Shown: positions 13,465 through 21,484 of the stretch, in pieces
Numbering within the stretch: the stretch's first letter is position 1
How the letters are laid out: each line of letters begins with the position of its first letter
From: a virus
IMG/VR virus record: IMGVR_UViG_3300033145_001543
Coordinates: 1 to 37,158 of that record
Length of the DNA stretch: 37,158 nt
Reading direction: 5' to 3' (one strand)
The notes under the pieces: model-generated
What the model saw: only the letters and a program-made list of their open reading frames with translations
Databases searched by the model: none
Told to the model about the DNA's origin: nothing
Made by a program: the position numbers and the translations under genes

Positions 13465-13491
13465 TGCAGCAAAACGCTGCAAATTGCAGCG
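13465..13491. promoter_or_regulatory. palindromic operator upstream of the accessory promoter
   Basis: CGCTGCAA-A-TTGCAGCG is a perfect 17-bp palindrome (13475-13491). A further half-site TGCAGC at 13465-13470 forms a second inverted repeat with GCTGCA at 13476-13481. These lie just upstream of the -35 on the minus strand. Three half-sites on a strong promoter suggest a dimeric regulator; whether it is phage or host encoded is unknown. Confidence 0.6.
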
Positions 13492-13539
13492 AAACACTAC
13501 GAAAAGCCGGGCCGTCAAGGGGTTGGATCTGCCCTGCAC

Positions 13540-14406
13540 CTACTCCGGCACGGTGTAGGCGTCGCCCATGATGTTATGCCCGTGCGTCGGGGCGGCGAGC
13601 TGGGCGCTCAGGTCGAGCTGGTGGACGGTGCTGTTGCCGTCGTCGGCGTCGTCGGAATCGCGCCGGCAGCGGACTATGACGCGCACATCAGCCTCGAAGG
13701 AATAGGGGCCGAGCCCGTGAGCCAGGCGCTCGATGTGGCCGACCTCGGCCATGGCCACCTCCGTGGCAACATCGATCGCGGGGTCCGGATTGGTACCGTC
13801 GTCCCGATCGTAGATGTCCCAGACGTCGGCACGGTTGTCGCCGTCGGCATCCGGATAATAGAGCGCGGTGACAACAACCTCGAGCTCGTCCGTTTCCGCG
13901 ATGCTCACATCTTCCGGAGCGCTTGGGTCTGGAACGACAAGATCTCCGGCGTCGTCGATCGTGTAGCTGCGCGTGTATTGGTTCTGGCTCAGCAAGCCGT
14001 ACTCATTGCGGTACCGCAGGCAAAGCCTGTACTCCTTGGTGCCGGCGCCGGGCGGCGTGACGGCGTAGGAGAACGGCAGCGTCGCACTTACCTGCGCCGG
14101 CGCGGCCGTGAAGTCGGGATCGGCGTCCACCCCTACGTATAGTTCGTACTGACCGGCCGCGCCCTCCACCCGGTACTTGCCGGAGATCTCCTGCACATAC
14201 TCTCGCCAGGGCGGAGGCATCCCGCCGCGGCGGTCGACGCGGGAGAGCGCCCAGGGCATACGCGGTGCAAGAACTATTCGGCTGATTCCCCGAGCGATCG
14301 GCCCGGCCGGCGAATGGTTGTCGCGACGGACCACTCTTCCGAATGCTGAGGGCCCCCACGTGGGGGATGCCATTCGCCGTATTGCCGGAACGAGCTCGCC
14401 TGCCAT
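13540..14406 (-). CDS. last gene of the late operon, probable tail-fibre or surface protein
   Basis: 288 residues. The N-terminus (MAGELVPAIRRMASPTWGPSA) resembles the start of other virion fibre proteins; residues about 75-270 are strand-rich with fibronectin-like character (QYELYVGVDADPDFT, EYRLCLRYRNEYGLLSQNQYTRSYT, LEVVVTALYYPDADGDNRADVW). An Asp-rich DADGDNRADVWD stretch could bind calcium. No enzyme motif. Position after the other tail-tip genes suggests host contact; that is inference. Confidence 0.6.
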   Translation of the reverse strand: MAGELVPAIRRMASPTWGPSAFGRVVRRDNHSPAGPIARGISRIVLAPRMPWALSRVDRRGGMPPPWREYVQEISGKYRVEGAAGQYELYVGVDADPDFTAAPAQVSATLPFSYAVTPPGAGTKEYRLCLRYRNEYGLLSQNQYTRSYTIDDAGDLVVPDPSAPEDVSIAETDELEVVVTALYYPDADGDNRADVWDIYDRDDGTNPDPAIDVATEVAMAEVGHIERLAHGLGPYSFEADVRVIVRCRRDSDDADDGNSTVHQLDLSAQLAAPTHGHNIMGDAYTVPE

Positions 14407-14409
14407 GTT

Positions 14410-14577
14410 CTATTGCTCCTTGATTCGCACTCCGCAACCCAAAACCCACGCCGCGAGTTTAATCAGGGCCGTGAACATCGCGAACCGGATACGAAACCGG
14501 CGACCAGCCTTGACCCTTACCTTCAAGACAGTACCGTGAGGAAGACGATTGAACGTGATTTCCCTTGCCCCAGCCAC
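14410..14577 (-). CDS. 55-residue basic amphipathic protein
   Basis: GTG start at 14577 with GAGGAG seven bases upstream, directly after the previous stop; the stop lies three bases before the next ATG. The first half is basic strand (ITFNRLPHGTVLKVRVKAGR), the second a hydrophobic helix ending in LGCG (FAMFTALIKLAAWVLGCGVR). It fills an otherwise empty gap with good start, spacing and composition. It may be a membrane-active peptide or a small virion part. Function unknown. Confidence 0.6.
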   Translation of the reverse strand: MAGAREITFNRLPHGTVLKVRVKAGRRFRIRFAMFTALIKLAAWVLGCGVRIKEQ

Positions 14578-14581
14578 GACA

Positions 14582-15028
14582 CTACTCCTCGAAACGCATC
14601 CGGACCTTGGCGTTCACCCCTGCGGCAGCCGTTACCGCAAGCCCAAGACGACCTCCACCTTTGATAATTATCTCGTCGCCAGGCCTCGCTTGCCAGGTGT
14701 AACCACCTTGCGGATGAACATCCTCACCCATGATCTCCGTCGTGCCGGTAGGCTCGGCCGTGGCTGTATGCCCCGCCGTTGTCTGCAAGGTTTCATCATC
14801 GGTTTCGTCGATCTTCTGACATGTGAGACCCGTCACAGTTCCTGCATCCGTCTGGCGCAATAACTGCACGAGGATCGGCTGCGCAGTGTTCGACGTACCG
14901 TCAAAACCGATACTGACCTCCGTAACCACCACACGATGATTCGCCGCAGCGATAAGTTGCAAGAGGGTCTTCTTGTTCGTCCCCGTTGCGATTTCCGCTG
15001 TCTGTGCTACTCCACGCACTCCTGCCAT
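14582..15028 (-). CDS. small virion-type beta protein
   Basis: 148 residues, almost all strand (VVVTEVSIGFDGTSNTAQPI, YTWQARPGDEIIIKGGGRLGL, VRMRFEE). The start MAGVRGVAQTAEIATGT and the overall beta-sandwich look are common to small decoration or tail accessory proteins. It resembles in style, not in clear sequence, the head-side proteins at 27139 and 28639. Gap to the upstream gene is 53 bases. Confidence 0.6.
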   Translation of the reverse strand: MAGVRGVAQTAEIATGTNKKTLLQLIAAANHRVVVTEVSIGFDGTSNTAQPILVQLLRQTDAGTVTGLTCQKIDETDDETLQTTAGHTATAEPTGTTEIMGEDVHPQGGYTWQARPGDEIIIKGGGRLGLAVTAAAGVNAKVRMRFEE

Positions 15029-15081
15029 TTCCTGCCTCCTCCCTATTGTCCGAAACTTCCGATACTACTCCCAATGGTTCG

Positions 15082-15435
15082 CTATTCCGACGTCCCGGTA
15101 TACTGCAACCGGAAGCAGCCCTTTAATCTTCTGTTGGATCCCCAGTCCACCGTTAAGATGCAGAAGAGCAATCCCGAAAAGTCGCGATCGTCGTCGTCGA
15201 GATTCACGGTCAAAATCTCGTCGTTATCACCGGAGACCGCGAAATCATCAAAAACCTTCTCGAACTGGTAATCCGTCCCGCCGAAACCTTTCCTTTTTCC
15301 ATCGAGCGTGATGTCCGTGGCCGCAGAGCAATCGACAACACTCCCAGCCCCATCGTAAACCGTGATCCCCATGTCCGCCGCTTCCTTCTGGAAACCCTGA
15401 TACGTTAACGGTGCCGTTACCGTGCTCCTGCTCAT
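15082..15435 (-). CDS. tail-region protein, unknown
   Basis: 117 residues. The start overlaps the stop of the beta-helix gene as ATGA, so the two are coupled. Strand-rich with acidic turns (VNLDDDDRDFSG). Two cysteines. Could be a cap, chaperone or accessory domain for the beta-helix protein encoded just before it, as such pairs are often adjacent. No family recognised. Confidence 0.55.
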   Translation of the reverse strand: MSRSTVTAPLTYQGFQKEAADMGITVYDGAGSVVDCSAATDITLDGKRKGFGGTDYQFEKVFDDFAVSGDNDEILTVNLDDDDRDFSGLLFCILTVDWGSNRRLKGCFRLQYTGTSE

Positions 15436-16577
15436 GTTATTTCCACCTCCAATTCCAAGCCTTCGGTCGACAGTTCGATCTCTGCCGAAGTCTCCACGGT
15501 TATAACATCCAGCGTTCCGGTCTTGGCGACTCCACGATCAACATAGCTGGTTGCCAGGAGGACCTTTCCCTCAACCGGAATGTCCTTGAAGATTCCTTGA
15601 TCGGGTCCGATATCGATTCCATAATCGAGTCCCTGCAAGCCAATATGTGAGAATCCAAGGTCATCGAGATTTGATCCGGTTCGACGGTAGTCCAGATTCG
15701 CAGGGTCTTTGAATTGGGGATCGAGCTCATGGTAAGTGCCTACTACACTCATATCATTGCATTTGTTAGGTACGTTGTAAAAATTGTTATTCCTAATGAA
15801 GTGCGATTTGTCCCCGGATGCTAAAGATATCGCGTAACCAGCCCCGACAGCGTGGTTAAGAAAAATGTTATTCCATATCAACTGTCCACGTACGGTTTCA
15901 ACCTGTAGGAAATGCCCGGCACCATTGGAGGCATTGTCGAAAATACTATTTAATACAGTGGCAGGTCTACGCATTCCTACCCCACCACTAATGTTCTTCA
16001 TAATACAAGTGTCGAACCGGCTGCATACATAGATTATTCCATACGCTCCAGCAGTACAGTCGGCTATTATACAATGATAAAATATTGCATAACCGTATAT
16101 CGCAGTACAGTCATGGATATAACAATTTATATAATAATTGTACCTTGGATAGAGTGTATACCCACTGGTATTGTTCTTGAACTCACAGTTGATAACCCAA
16201 AGGATGTAGTTATAACCGTTAAAACCACCACTTCCTTCGCTGTTCATGTCAAAAGTGAAATTTTTGTATCGCCGGTAGGCGGCTGTTGCAACTATAAAAT
16301 AACCGGAACCACCCGTCCTTTGGAATGTAGCTCTTCCATTATCTCCTATTGCAGAAGTATATCCCTCCCATCTGGTATGAAGACTTGTGGTTCCAGCAGC
16401 AGTTATAGTTATCGATCCGTTCTTCTGATAGACTCCATCTGCCTTGAACCAGACTGTATCACCTTGCCCGACTGTTCCATTGCCATCAGCAGTAATAGCC
16501 TCATCAAGGCTCCAAGGGCTGCCCTTGGAACCGTCACCACCCCCATCAGCCCACGCGCTCACGTACCAATAAGCCAT
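15432..16577 (-). CDS. right-handed beta-helix protein, candidate tailspike or receptor-binding protein
   Basis: 381 residues. Begins with the typical entry of beta-helix proteins (a GSKGSPWSLDEAI repeat-like cap and GQGDTVWFKADGVY) and continues through about 90-300 with short repeated strands rich in N, Y and I (NYILWVINCEFKNN, NYYINCYIHDC, LIWNNIFLNH). The last 60 residues form a separate small domain. Base composition between about 15720 and 16560 is visibly more AT-rich than neighbouring genes, which suggests exchange of the host-binding region. No catalytic polysaccharide lyase or hydrolase residues could be identified. Confidence 0.75.
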   Translation of the reverse strand: MAYWYVSAWADGGGDGSKGSPWSLDEAITADGNGTVGQGDTVWFKADGVYQKNGSITITAAGTTSLHTRWEGYTSAIGDNGRATFQRTGGSGYFIVATAAYRRYKNFTFDMNSEGSGGFNGYNYILWVINCEFKNNTSGYTLYPRYNYYINCYIHDCTAIYGYAIFYHCIIADCTAGAYGIIYVCSRFDTCIMKNISGGVGMRRPATVLNSIFDNASNGAGHFLQVETVRGQLIWNNIFLNHAVGAGYAISLASGDKSHFIRNNNFYNVPNKCNDMSVVGTYHELDPQFKDPANLDYRRTGSNLDDLGFSHIGLQGLDYGIDIGPDQGIFKDIPVEGKVLLATSYVDRGVAKTGTLDVITVETSAEIELSTEGLELEVEIT

Positions 16578-16939
16578 TACAGTCTCTCCATGATCTGATC
16601 CACAATGTGCCCGTCATACCCCACCAACCTCGGTAGGATGAAGTCCTCCTGCGACGGGACAATGAGCACCTTCTTCTCGCCTTCTCTAAGAATCTTCGCA
16701 CCCGGAGAGGCCTTCAGCAATTCAATGAACCCGCCCGCACCTTCAGGGCCATTGCTCTGGAAGGAACGAGTGATGGGCAGATCCCTGCCTCCACGAGTCG
16801 CCACGACGTATTCAACTTCATAGGTAGCGTATTGATTCAACACGTCGGCCGGCTCCTGGAAATTGACGATCTTGCAGAAATCCGCCTTGCTTACACGATG
16901 CGTCGTCCGTTTCGGGACCTGCACGTCTTCTGGCCTCAT
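16577..16939 (-). CDS. tail-region protein, unknown
   Basis: 120 residues. Starts MRPEDVQVPKRTTHRVSKAD and ends KVLIVPSQEDFILPRLVGYD...MERL; mixed fold with strand. Its stop overlaps the next ATG as TAATG. It lies between two tail genes and shares their late transcript, so a structural or assembly role is likely. Not recognised. Confidence 0.55.
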   Translation of the reverse strand: MRPEDVQVPKRTTHRVSKADFCKIVNFQEPADVLNQYATYEVEYVVATRGGRDLPITRSFQSNGPEGAGGFIELLKASPGAKILREGEKKVLIVPSQEDFILPRLVGYDGHIVDQIMERL

Positions 16940-16960
16940 CCTAACAACCCTCCTCTCAAT

Positions 16961-17998
16961 CTATTCATCAGCCCCCCAGTAGACCAGGTTGAGCACGTTG
17001 CGCAACTCGATAGCCTCCTCGCCGCCGGCCGGAAACTCTCGGTGGATCCACAGGCCGTAATTGTGCGAGACGTCGAGCGTTACGATAGAGAGCCCCGCCG
17101 CCTGCGTGATCGACGTGTTCCACGATACCGCCGCCGGCGCGGTATCTTCATCGGCGATCGTCTGGATCTTGCCATCGCTATCCTCGTCTTCGAGGTCTAT
17201 CCGGATCCCCGGGACTGCATCCATCGTATCGTCGGCAGCGCCGGCGGCGGCAGTCGTCCCAAGCAGCTCCCTGTGATCGGCTGAGCTGATCGTCAGAGTG
17301 GTGGCAGTGCGCGAGCTGTAATGGACAATCTCCCGCAGCGTTCCGTCAGCCTGGCGGATTTGACAGAAGCCTACCTCCGGCCAATCAGCGAGAGATCCGG
17401 TGGTCTGTATGGTGCCGGTACCCGCAGCGCCAAGCTGAGCTGCATCGCTCACACGTTGCGTTCCGAGCGTCGCGATCCAGATATCGATATCGAGCACGCC
17501 GTAGGCTCCATGGGGACGCAGCATCAACGCCCCGTATTTGTCGGCGCCGGCTGCACGTTCCGCATTCGCCAGGTTCGGACCCGCAACAACAGCGTTCAGC
17601 TGCTCCACGAGATCAAGCGACATGCTCCCATAGATGCTTCCCGTACCGTCGCGAGTAACTCTCACCGCCTCGTCCCTGTCGGTACCCTCGACAAGCTTCG
17701 TCTCTCCGTCGGCGATCGCCACGGCTGCACCCTCGCCGGCACCGTAAGGCGTTAGATACACGTTGCCGTCGTGATCCCCACGGATAACCGCCTCGCCCTG
17801 GCCCACGATAGGCAATACTCGCTCAACAACGATCGGAGGTATGGCGTCCTCGATCAGCCCGGCCAGGATGGACGCCTCCGTGCTCGATCGGTAGTTCCCG
17901 AAAGACGCCTCCGGCGATGGTTGTGCCCCGCCGTCGCTCGCCGCTCCTGTGAGGTAAAGCCCCAGCGCGTCCGATCTGCTCTTGCTTATCGCCATCAT
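16961..17998 (-). CDS. tail or baseplate structural protein
   Basis: 345 residues. Strand-rich and acidic, with glycine-rich turns (DHDGNVYLTPYGAGEGAAVAIADGETK) and a middle segment of KYGALMLRPHGAYGVLDIDIW. The ATG at 17998 overlaps the preceding stop (ATGA), with a second ATG next to it. The end is also strand. Composition and place between other tail genes argue for a virion component; no family assignment. Confidence 0.6.
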   Translation of the reverse strand: MMAISKSRSDALGLYLTGAASDGGAQPSPEASFGNYRSSTEASILAGLIEDAIPPIVVERVLPIVGQGEAVIRGDHDGNVYLTPYGAGEGAAVAIADGETKLVEGTDRDEAVRVTRDGTGSIYGSMSLDLVEQLNAVVAGPNLANAERAAGADKYGALMLRPHGAYGVLDIDIWIATLGTQRVSDAAQLGAAGTGTIQTTGSLADWPEVGFCQIRQADGTLREIVHYSSRTATTLTISSADHRELLGTTAAAGAADDTMDAVPGIRIDLEDEDSDGKIQTIADEDTAPAAVSWNTSITQAAGLSIVTLDVSHNYGLWIHREFPAGGEEAIELRNVLNLVYWGADE

Positions 17999-18525
17999 GC
18001 CGCCTCTATATCTATTTCGCTATTCGGCTTGTCGTACGACATCGCTATCTCCGGAGCATCAGGGTTGCGCACGATCGTAACGACGAACTCGATATCGTCG
18101 GTCTCGTTGTCGTATTCATCCAGGGCAACAACGCGCCACAGTTCGTCAGCCAGGTCATCGAGGACATCGCTCTGGTATGTGTAGTAACCGGCTCCGGATT
18201 CGTAGACATGCGCGATCGTCTCCCACGCGGCATCAACATAACGCTTGATCCGGTACCGCTCGGCGCCGTCTACCGCTCTCCACTGCAGAGTCATGCGCGG
18301 GGAGTACTGCATCTGCCCCGCCTGGCCCGTATCGTTTGCGTCGAGTATTTCGAGGATAGGCGGCTCGGCGGTCGCGCCCGGGTACTCGATAACATACTCG
18401 GTGTCGGTGACGCTCTCGATCAAACGTCCCCGGTGATAGACCCGGTACGGCGCCGTGGTGGCCGACCAGGAATATTCCCAGGAAATGACTCCTACCTTCC
18501 TGATTGAAGTCACTGCGATTGACAT
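17995..18525 (-). CDS. fibronectin-like tail protein
   Basis: 176 residues. Two stretches with the strand pattern of fibronectin type III: about 10-50 (VGVISWEYSWSATTAPYRVYHRG) and about 80-160 (MTLQWRAVDGAERYRIKRY and DELWRVVALDEYDNETDD). Domains of this kind occur on phage tail tips and bind surface sugars weakly. Overlaps the preceding gene by 16 bases and the next by ATGA. Confidence 0.6.
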   Translation of the reverse strand: MSIAVTSIRKVGVISWEYSWSATTAPYRVYHRGRLIESVTDTEYVIEYPGATAEPPILEILDANDTGQAGQMQYSPRMTLQWRAVDGAERYRIKRYVDAAWETIAHVYESGAGYYTYQSDVLDDLADELWRVVALDEYDNETDDIEFVVTIVRNPDAPEIAMSYDKPNSEIDIEAA

Positions 18526-19280
18526 CGCAACTTCCCTTCCTCAGCTTCCATTAGAAAAAGACGGGCATCAAATCCCTCTCCCTTCCATGGGCCTTCTTCA
18601 TCCGTCTCTGTCACATAGCTGTCAAAACCAGCTACAGTCACCCCAGTCGCCCATCCGGTGTAAGCGGCATACAAATTTATTTCCAACTCTCCTCCCAATT
18701 CAACCCCTCCGCACGTAGTTCCTGCCGGTATCATGAAAGCTATTATGAAAGGTTGTTCCCCTTGAACACTTCCCGAGTCTCGATATGAAGCCGCTGAATA
18801 ACTGAACTGAGCATTATAAGGATAGGAGTCGTTAGGAATGTTTGAAAGAATTTCGCAATCCAGCACATCAATACTATAGGCAGGCACGCGCGGAGGAGGA
18901 TTGGACCACGTATAGGAATCGTCGCTGCCCGTACTACACAACCATATTTTGAACACATGCCGCAGGGAAGTAGCAAATAACGTCACCCATCTTGAGGCCG
19001 AAATCAACCCACCTCCACCAACAGGCAACATGAGAGCGCAGTAAGTATCCTTTTCAAAAGTACGGCCGAGCCCTGACTCAAACCAAAGGTATGAATGACG
19101 CAAACACTGTTCGACATCGTCTATGCTGGAAGACCATGGGGTAAGAACAGCCTCCTTGAGCCCTCCCGTGGCATCATCCCTATCCAAACTCCACACTCCT
19201 GGTCCAGCCCCAAGATCCGTAGTCAAATCATATCTGATCTCCTCAGCAGAAAGGAATGTGTATGGAGGATGAATACTCAT
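18510..19280 (-). CDS. tail-tip protein, possible paralogue of the next upstream gene
   Basis: 256 residues from the ATG at 19280, coupled to the preceding stop as ATGA. It contains DSYTWSNPPPRVPAYSIDVLDC, which lines up with ESYAWDNLPGGSINACNT of the gene before it. Both genes are similar in length and unusually AT-rich compared with flanking tail genes. An early duplication with divergence is possible. Function unknown; position suggests tail tip. Confidence 0.6.
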   Translation of the reverse strand: MSIHPPYTFLSAEEIRYDLTTDLGAGPGVWSLDRDDATGGLKEAVLTPWSSSIDDVEQCLRHSYLWFESGLGRTFEKDTYCALMLPVGGGGLISASRWVTLFATSLRHVFKIWLCSTGSDDSYTWSNPPPRVPAYSIDVLDCEILSNIPNDSYPYNAQFSYSAASYRDSGSVQGEQPFIIAFMIPAGTTCGGVELGGELEINLYAAYTGWATGVTVAGFDSYVTETDEEGPWKGEGFDARLFLMEAEEGKLRCQSQ

Positions 19281-20056
19281 GTGACAAGACCTCCTGAGCT
19301 TTGAAGATACCAACCCTCTGTTCCAAACTTCCATGTCTTTGGATCTATTTCTCCCCGTGCTCGATAAGACCCGAACTTGTAAGTCAAGGAATCAAACACA
19401 TCCTCATCCATATGGCTTATCACCGGTCGTATTTCATACCCCCACCAATCTTGAGTTGGCAAGAACCATTGAAGAAAGGCATAGAAAGCGAAAAGGCCTT
19501 TAACATCCCCCATGGTGAAACCCACCCCTGTGATTCCATTGCTCACACAATTGGCAGCGGTGACGTAAGAACTTATCCCTCGTTGTTGAGTGTTGCAAGC
19601 ATTTATGCTGCCCCCTGGCAGATTGTCCCAAGCATAAGATTCATCGTATTTCGACGTTAAGGCATAAATATCAATAGCGCCAGAAATCCCGTCAGCCCCT
19701 ACTGGAGAGGCCGCCAAATCCCAATCCATTCTCCACTTTGAATTGTCTCCCTCTGGGAACTTGCTCCATACATAATGATTTGGCAATCCTTTCTTCGCAA
19801 AGCAATAAATCCTTTGCTCTTCAGATTTGTAATAGCCTCCGCTGCAGGCTTCTTGCTTTGCATAGCAATCAAGTGGACTGAGCAAAGAGGAGTATATAGA
19901 GGTGCCACTGATAGGTGTACCGGAAACATCATACTCTATACGGATAGCATAGGTATCGAATGGAAGGGCACAATATCCACCTCCTCCTCGTACCTGCAAA
20001 CCGGAAGCGAGAAACGCCTGCAGCCCTGACCCATCGAACGCCTGCAGATTGCTCAC
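19277..20056 (-). CDS. tail-tip protein
   Basis: 259 residues from a GTG at 20056 with AAAGGAGG six bases upstream; the longer frame to 20128 overlaps the neighbour and lacks an RBS. It begins MSNLQAFDGSGLQAFLAS, with short repeated LQAF elements, and is rich in aromatics and glycine. Nine or more cysteines are scattered, unusual for a phage tail protein. It may be related to the following gene (shared SYxWxN motif). No family recognised. Confidence 0.6.
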   Translation of the reverse strand: MSNLQAFDGSGLQAFLASGLQVRGGGGYCALPFDTYAIRIEYDVSGTPISGTSIYSSLLSPLDCYAKQEACSGGYYKSEEQRIYCFAKKGLPNHYVWSKFPEGDNSKWRMDWDLAASPVGADGISGAIDIYALTSKYDESYAWDNLPGGSINACNTQQRGISSYVTAANCVSNGITGVGFTMGDVKGLFAFYAFLQWFLPTQDWWGYEIRPVISHMDEDVFDSLTYKFGSYRARGEIDPKTWKFGTEGWYLQSSGGLVT

Positions 20057-20057
20057 G

Positions 20058-20630
20058 CTATGCCTCCTTTGCCCAGAAGCGGCCGGCCGTGTTGAGGTCC
20101 ATCCACTGGATGGCGATCGTGGTTGCACCCTTGGTTGCAGTCAGCCCGGTACCGCCGGCAATGTTGCGTATAGCGAGGATGATATCGCCCTCGTAGTAAT
20201 CGGGCGTCATCACCTGCGTCTCGCTCGAGCTGCCGTCGTCGGCGCTACGCTTTCGGTCGTCCACGTATGTATACTCGACGCTTTGCCCGTTAGCATAAAC
20301 GATGATCTCCCCGTCGAACGGCGTGCGCTGCAACTGATACGGCCTGGCGACGAAGACGACTTGGGTGCCGGCCTCGGCGTCGACGGCGTTGTAGAGATAG
20401 CATTCGAGATGATCGTCAAAGATGTCATATATTTCCATCATCTGCACCAGGCCCAAGTCCCGGCCGACGCGATTGGCGTTTCTGATCGTGACTTCCTGGC
20501 CGGCCACGCGAACGGTTACTCCTGGCCCACCGCGTAGCGTGCGAACCTGATTCTGTTGGATGCGGTTCAGGCGGCGCGCCGTTACCGGCGCACCTCGGCG
20601 CCAAGGTGGCAACGCCTTGTGTTCAGCCAT
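20058..20630 (-). CDS. tail protein, unknown
   Basis: 190 residues from the ATG at 20630 (AGAGGAG upstream), starting MAEHKALPPWRRGAPVTARR. Residues about 30-60 contain RIQQNQVRTLRGGPGVTVRVAGQEVTIR, and the rest alternates strand and turn, with a possible beta-sandwich at the end. Follows the gene after the tape measure, where distal-tail proteins usually are, but no Dit signature is visible. Confidence 0.55.
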   Translation of the reverse strand: MAEHKALPPWRRGAPVTARRLNRIQQNQVRTLRGGPGVTVRVAGQEVTIRNANRVGRDLGLVQMMEIYDIFDDHLECYLYNAVDAEAGTQVVFVARPYQLQRTPFDGEIIVYANGQSVEYTYVDDRKRSADDGSSSETQVMTPDYYEGDIILAIRNIAGGTGLTATKGATTIAIQWMDLNTAGRFWAKEA

Positions 20631-20634
20631 CGAC

Positions 20635-21468
20635 TTACTCCTCTCTCGGAGTCCCCAGAATACCGAAGTCTTGCAGACTGTAGGCATTCACGGTCTTCCA
20701 CCCGGTGCCCTTCACGAGACCAGGTGGTATCTTGCCGGTCTCCGGGTCTACGAAAGCTACGATAGGGGGCCAACCTTCTTCTTTGTATTCGAATTCATAG
20801 TGGAATTTACATTTGCTGCTCACCCTATCGTGCACGGTGTAATCTGCCTTAGTGCAGAGCAACGTGCCGGCGGCACACCCTGCAATCCACTCACCATCGT
20901 TTACCGTGTTCAGAAGAGCACTGTATTTACTGCCATCGCCCGATTTTGTGGTCAACACACCCCTCAGCGTTATGCGCTTCCGCGGTACCGTAATCTGGAT
21001 CTCTCCTCCCTGCACAATGGTGCGCCCTGGTTGGGTAGCGTGATCATCCGGGTAAGTGTGCTCCACAGACAACAATTCATCGTTAGCCAGCTCAAACGGC
21101 TTCGCTTTTGGTGTCGTGATTTGTTCGATGGCCGTTTCTACTGTTATGAGAGGCCACGTCTCCTGACCGATCGGCTGCCATTCGTTTTCGGCATAATGCA
21201 CGTACTGCAGCTCGACTTCGACCTTCCCGGGATCCCCCGGAACAATCGAAGGCCGGCGTTCGACAAGTACGACATTGTTATAGTCCCCGGGAATGCTGCC
21301 TTGCTTGTGGCCGGCTTTGTCCAGTTCAGCAAGCGCAGAATCCAGCACGCCAAGGTTGCCGTCCGTAAGCCCCACGACAAGCGCCTCGCGTGTAAGCTCT
21401 ACAACCACTCCCGCACGCTCCACGCAAGAGAGCGTCGTTACCCTATCGATATAAACCTTTGTCGCCAT
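20635..21468 (-). CDS. tail protein following tape measure, possible distal-tail component
   Basis: 277 residues. The first gene after the tape measure in transcription order, the usual place of the distal tail (Dit) protein. Strand-rich throughout (TKVYIDRVTTLSCVERAGVV, PGKVEVELQYVHYAENEW, IQITVPRKRITLRGVL). Clear Dit or galectin-like motifs cannot be pointed to, so the role is inferred from order. It ends a few bases before the next gene. Confidence 0.55.
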   Translation of the reverse strand: MATKVYIDRVTTLSCVERAGVVVELTREALVVGLTDGNLGVLDSALAELDKAGHKQGSIPGDYNNVVLVERRPSIVPGDPGKVEVELQYVHYAENEWQPIGQETWPLITVETAIEQITTPKAKPFELANDELLSVEHTYPDDHATQPGRTIVQGGEIQITVPRKRITLRGVLTTKSGDGSKYSALLNTVNDGEWIAGCAAGTLLCTKADYTVHDRVSSKCKFHYEFEYKEEGWPPIVAFVDPETGKIPPGLVKGTGWKTVNAYSLQDFGILGTPREE

Positions 21469-21484
21469 ACTTCATTCCTTTCGT

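Noticed and set aside
13511-13524. second promoter or repressor site with CCGTCAAGGGG
   Set aside because: Gives TTGACG on the minus strand but no -10 follows at 16-18 bases; similarity to the GTCAAG operators is expected for any -35.
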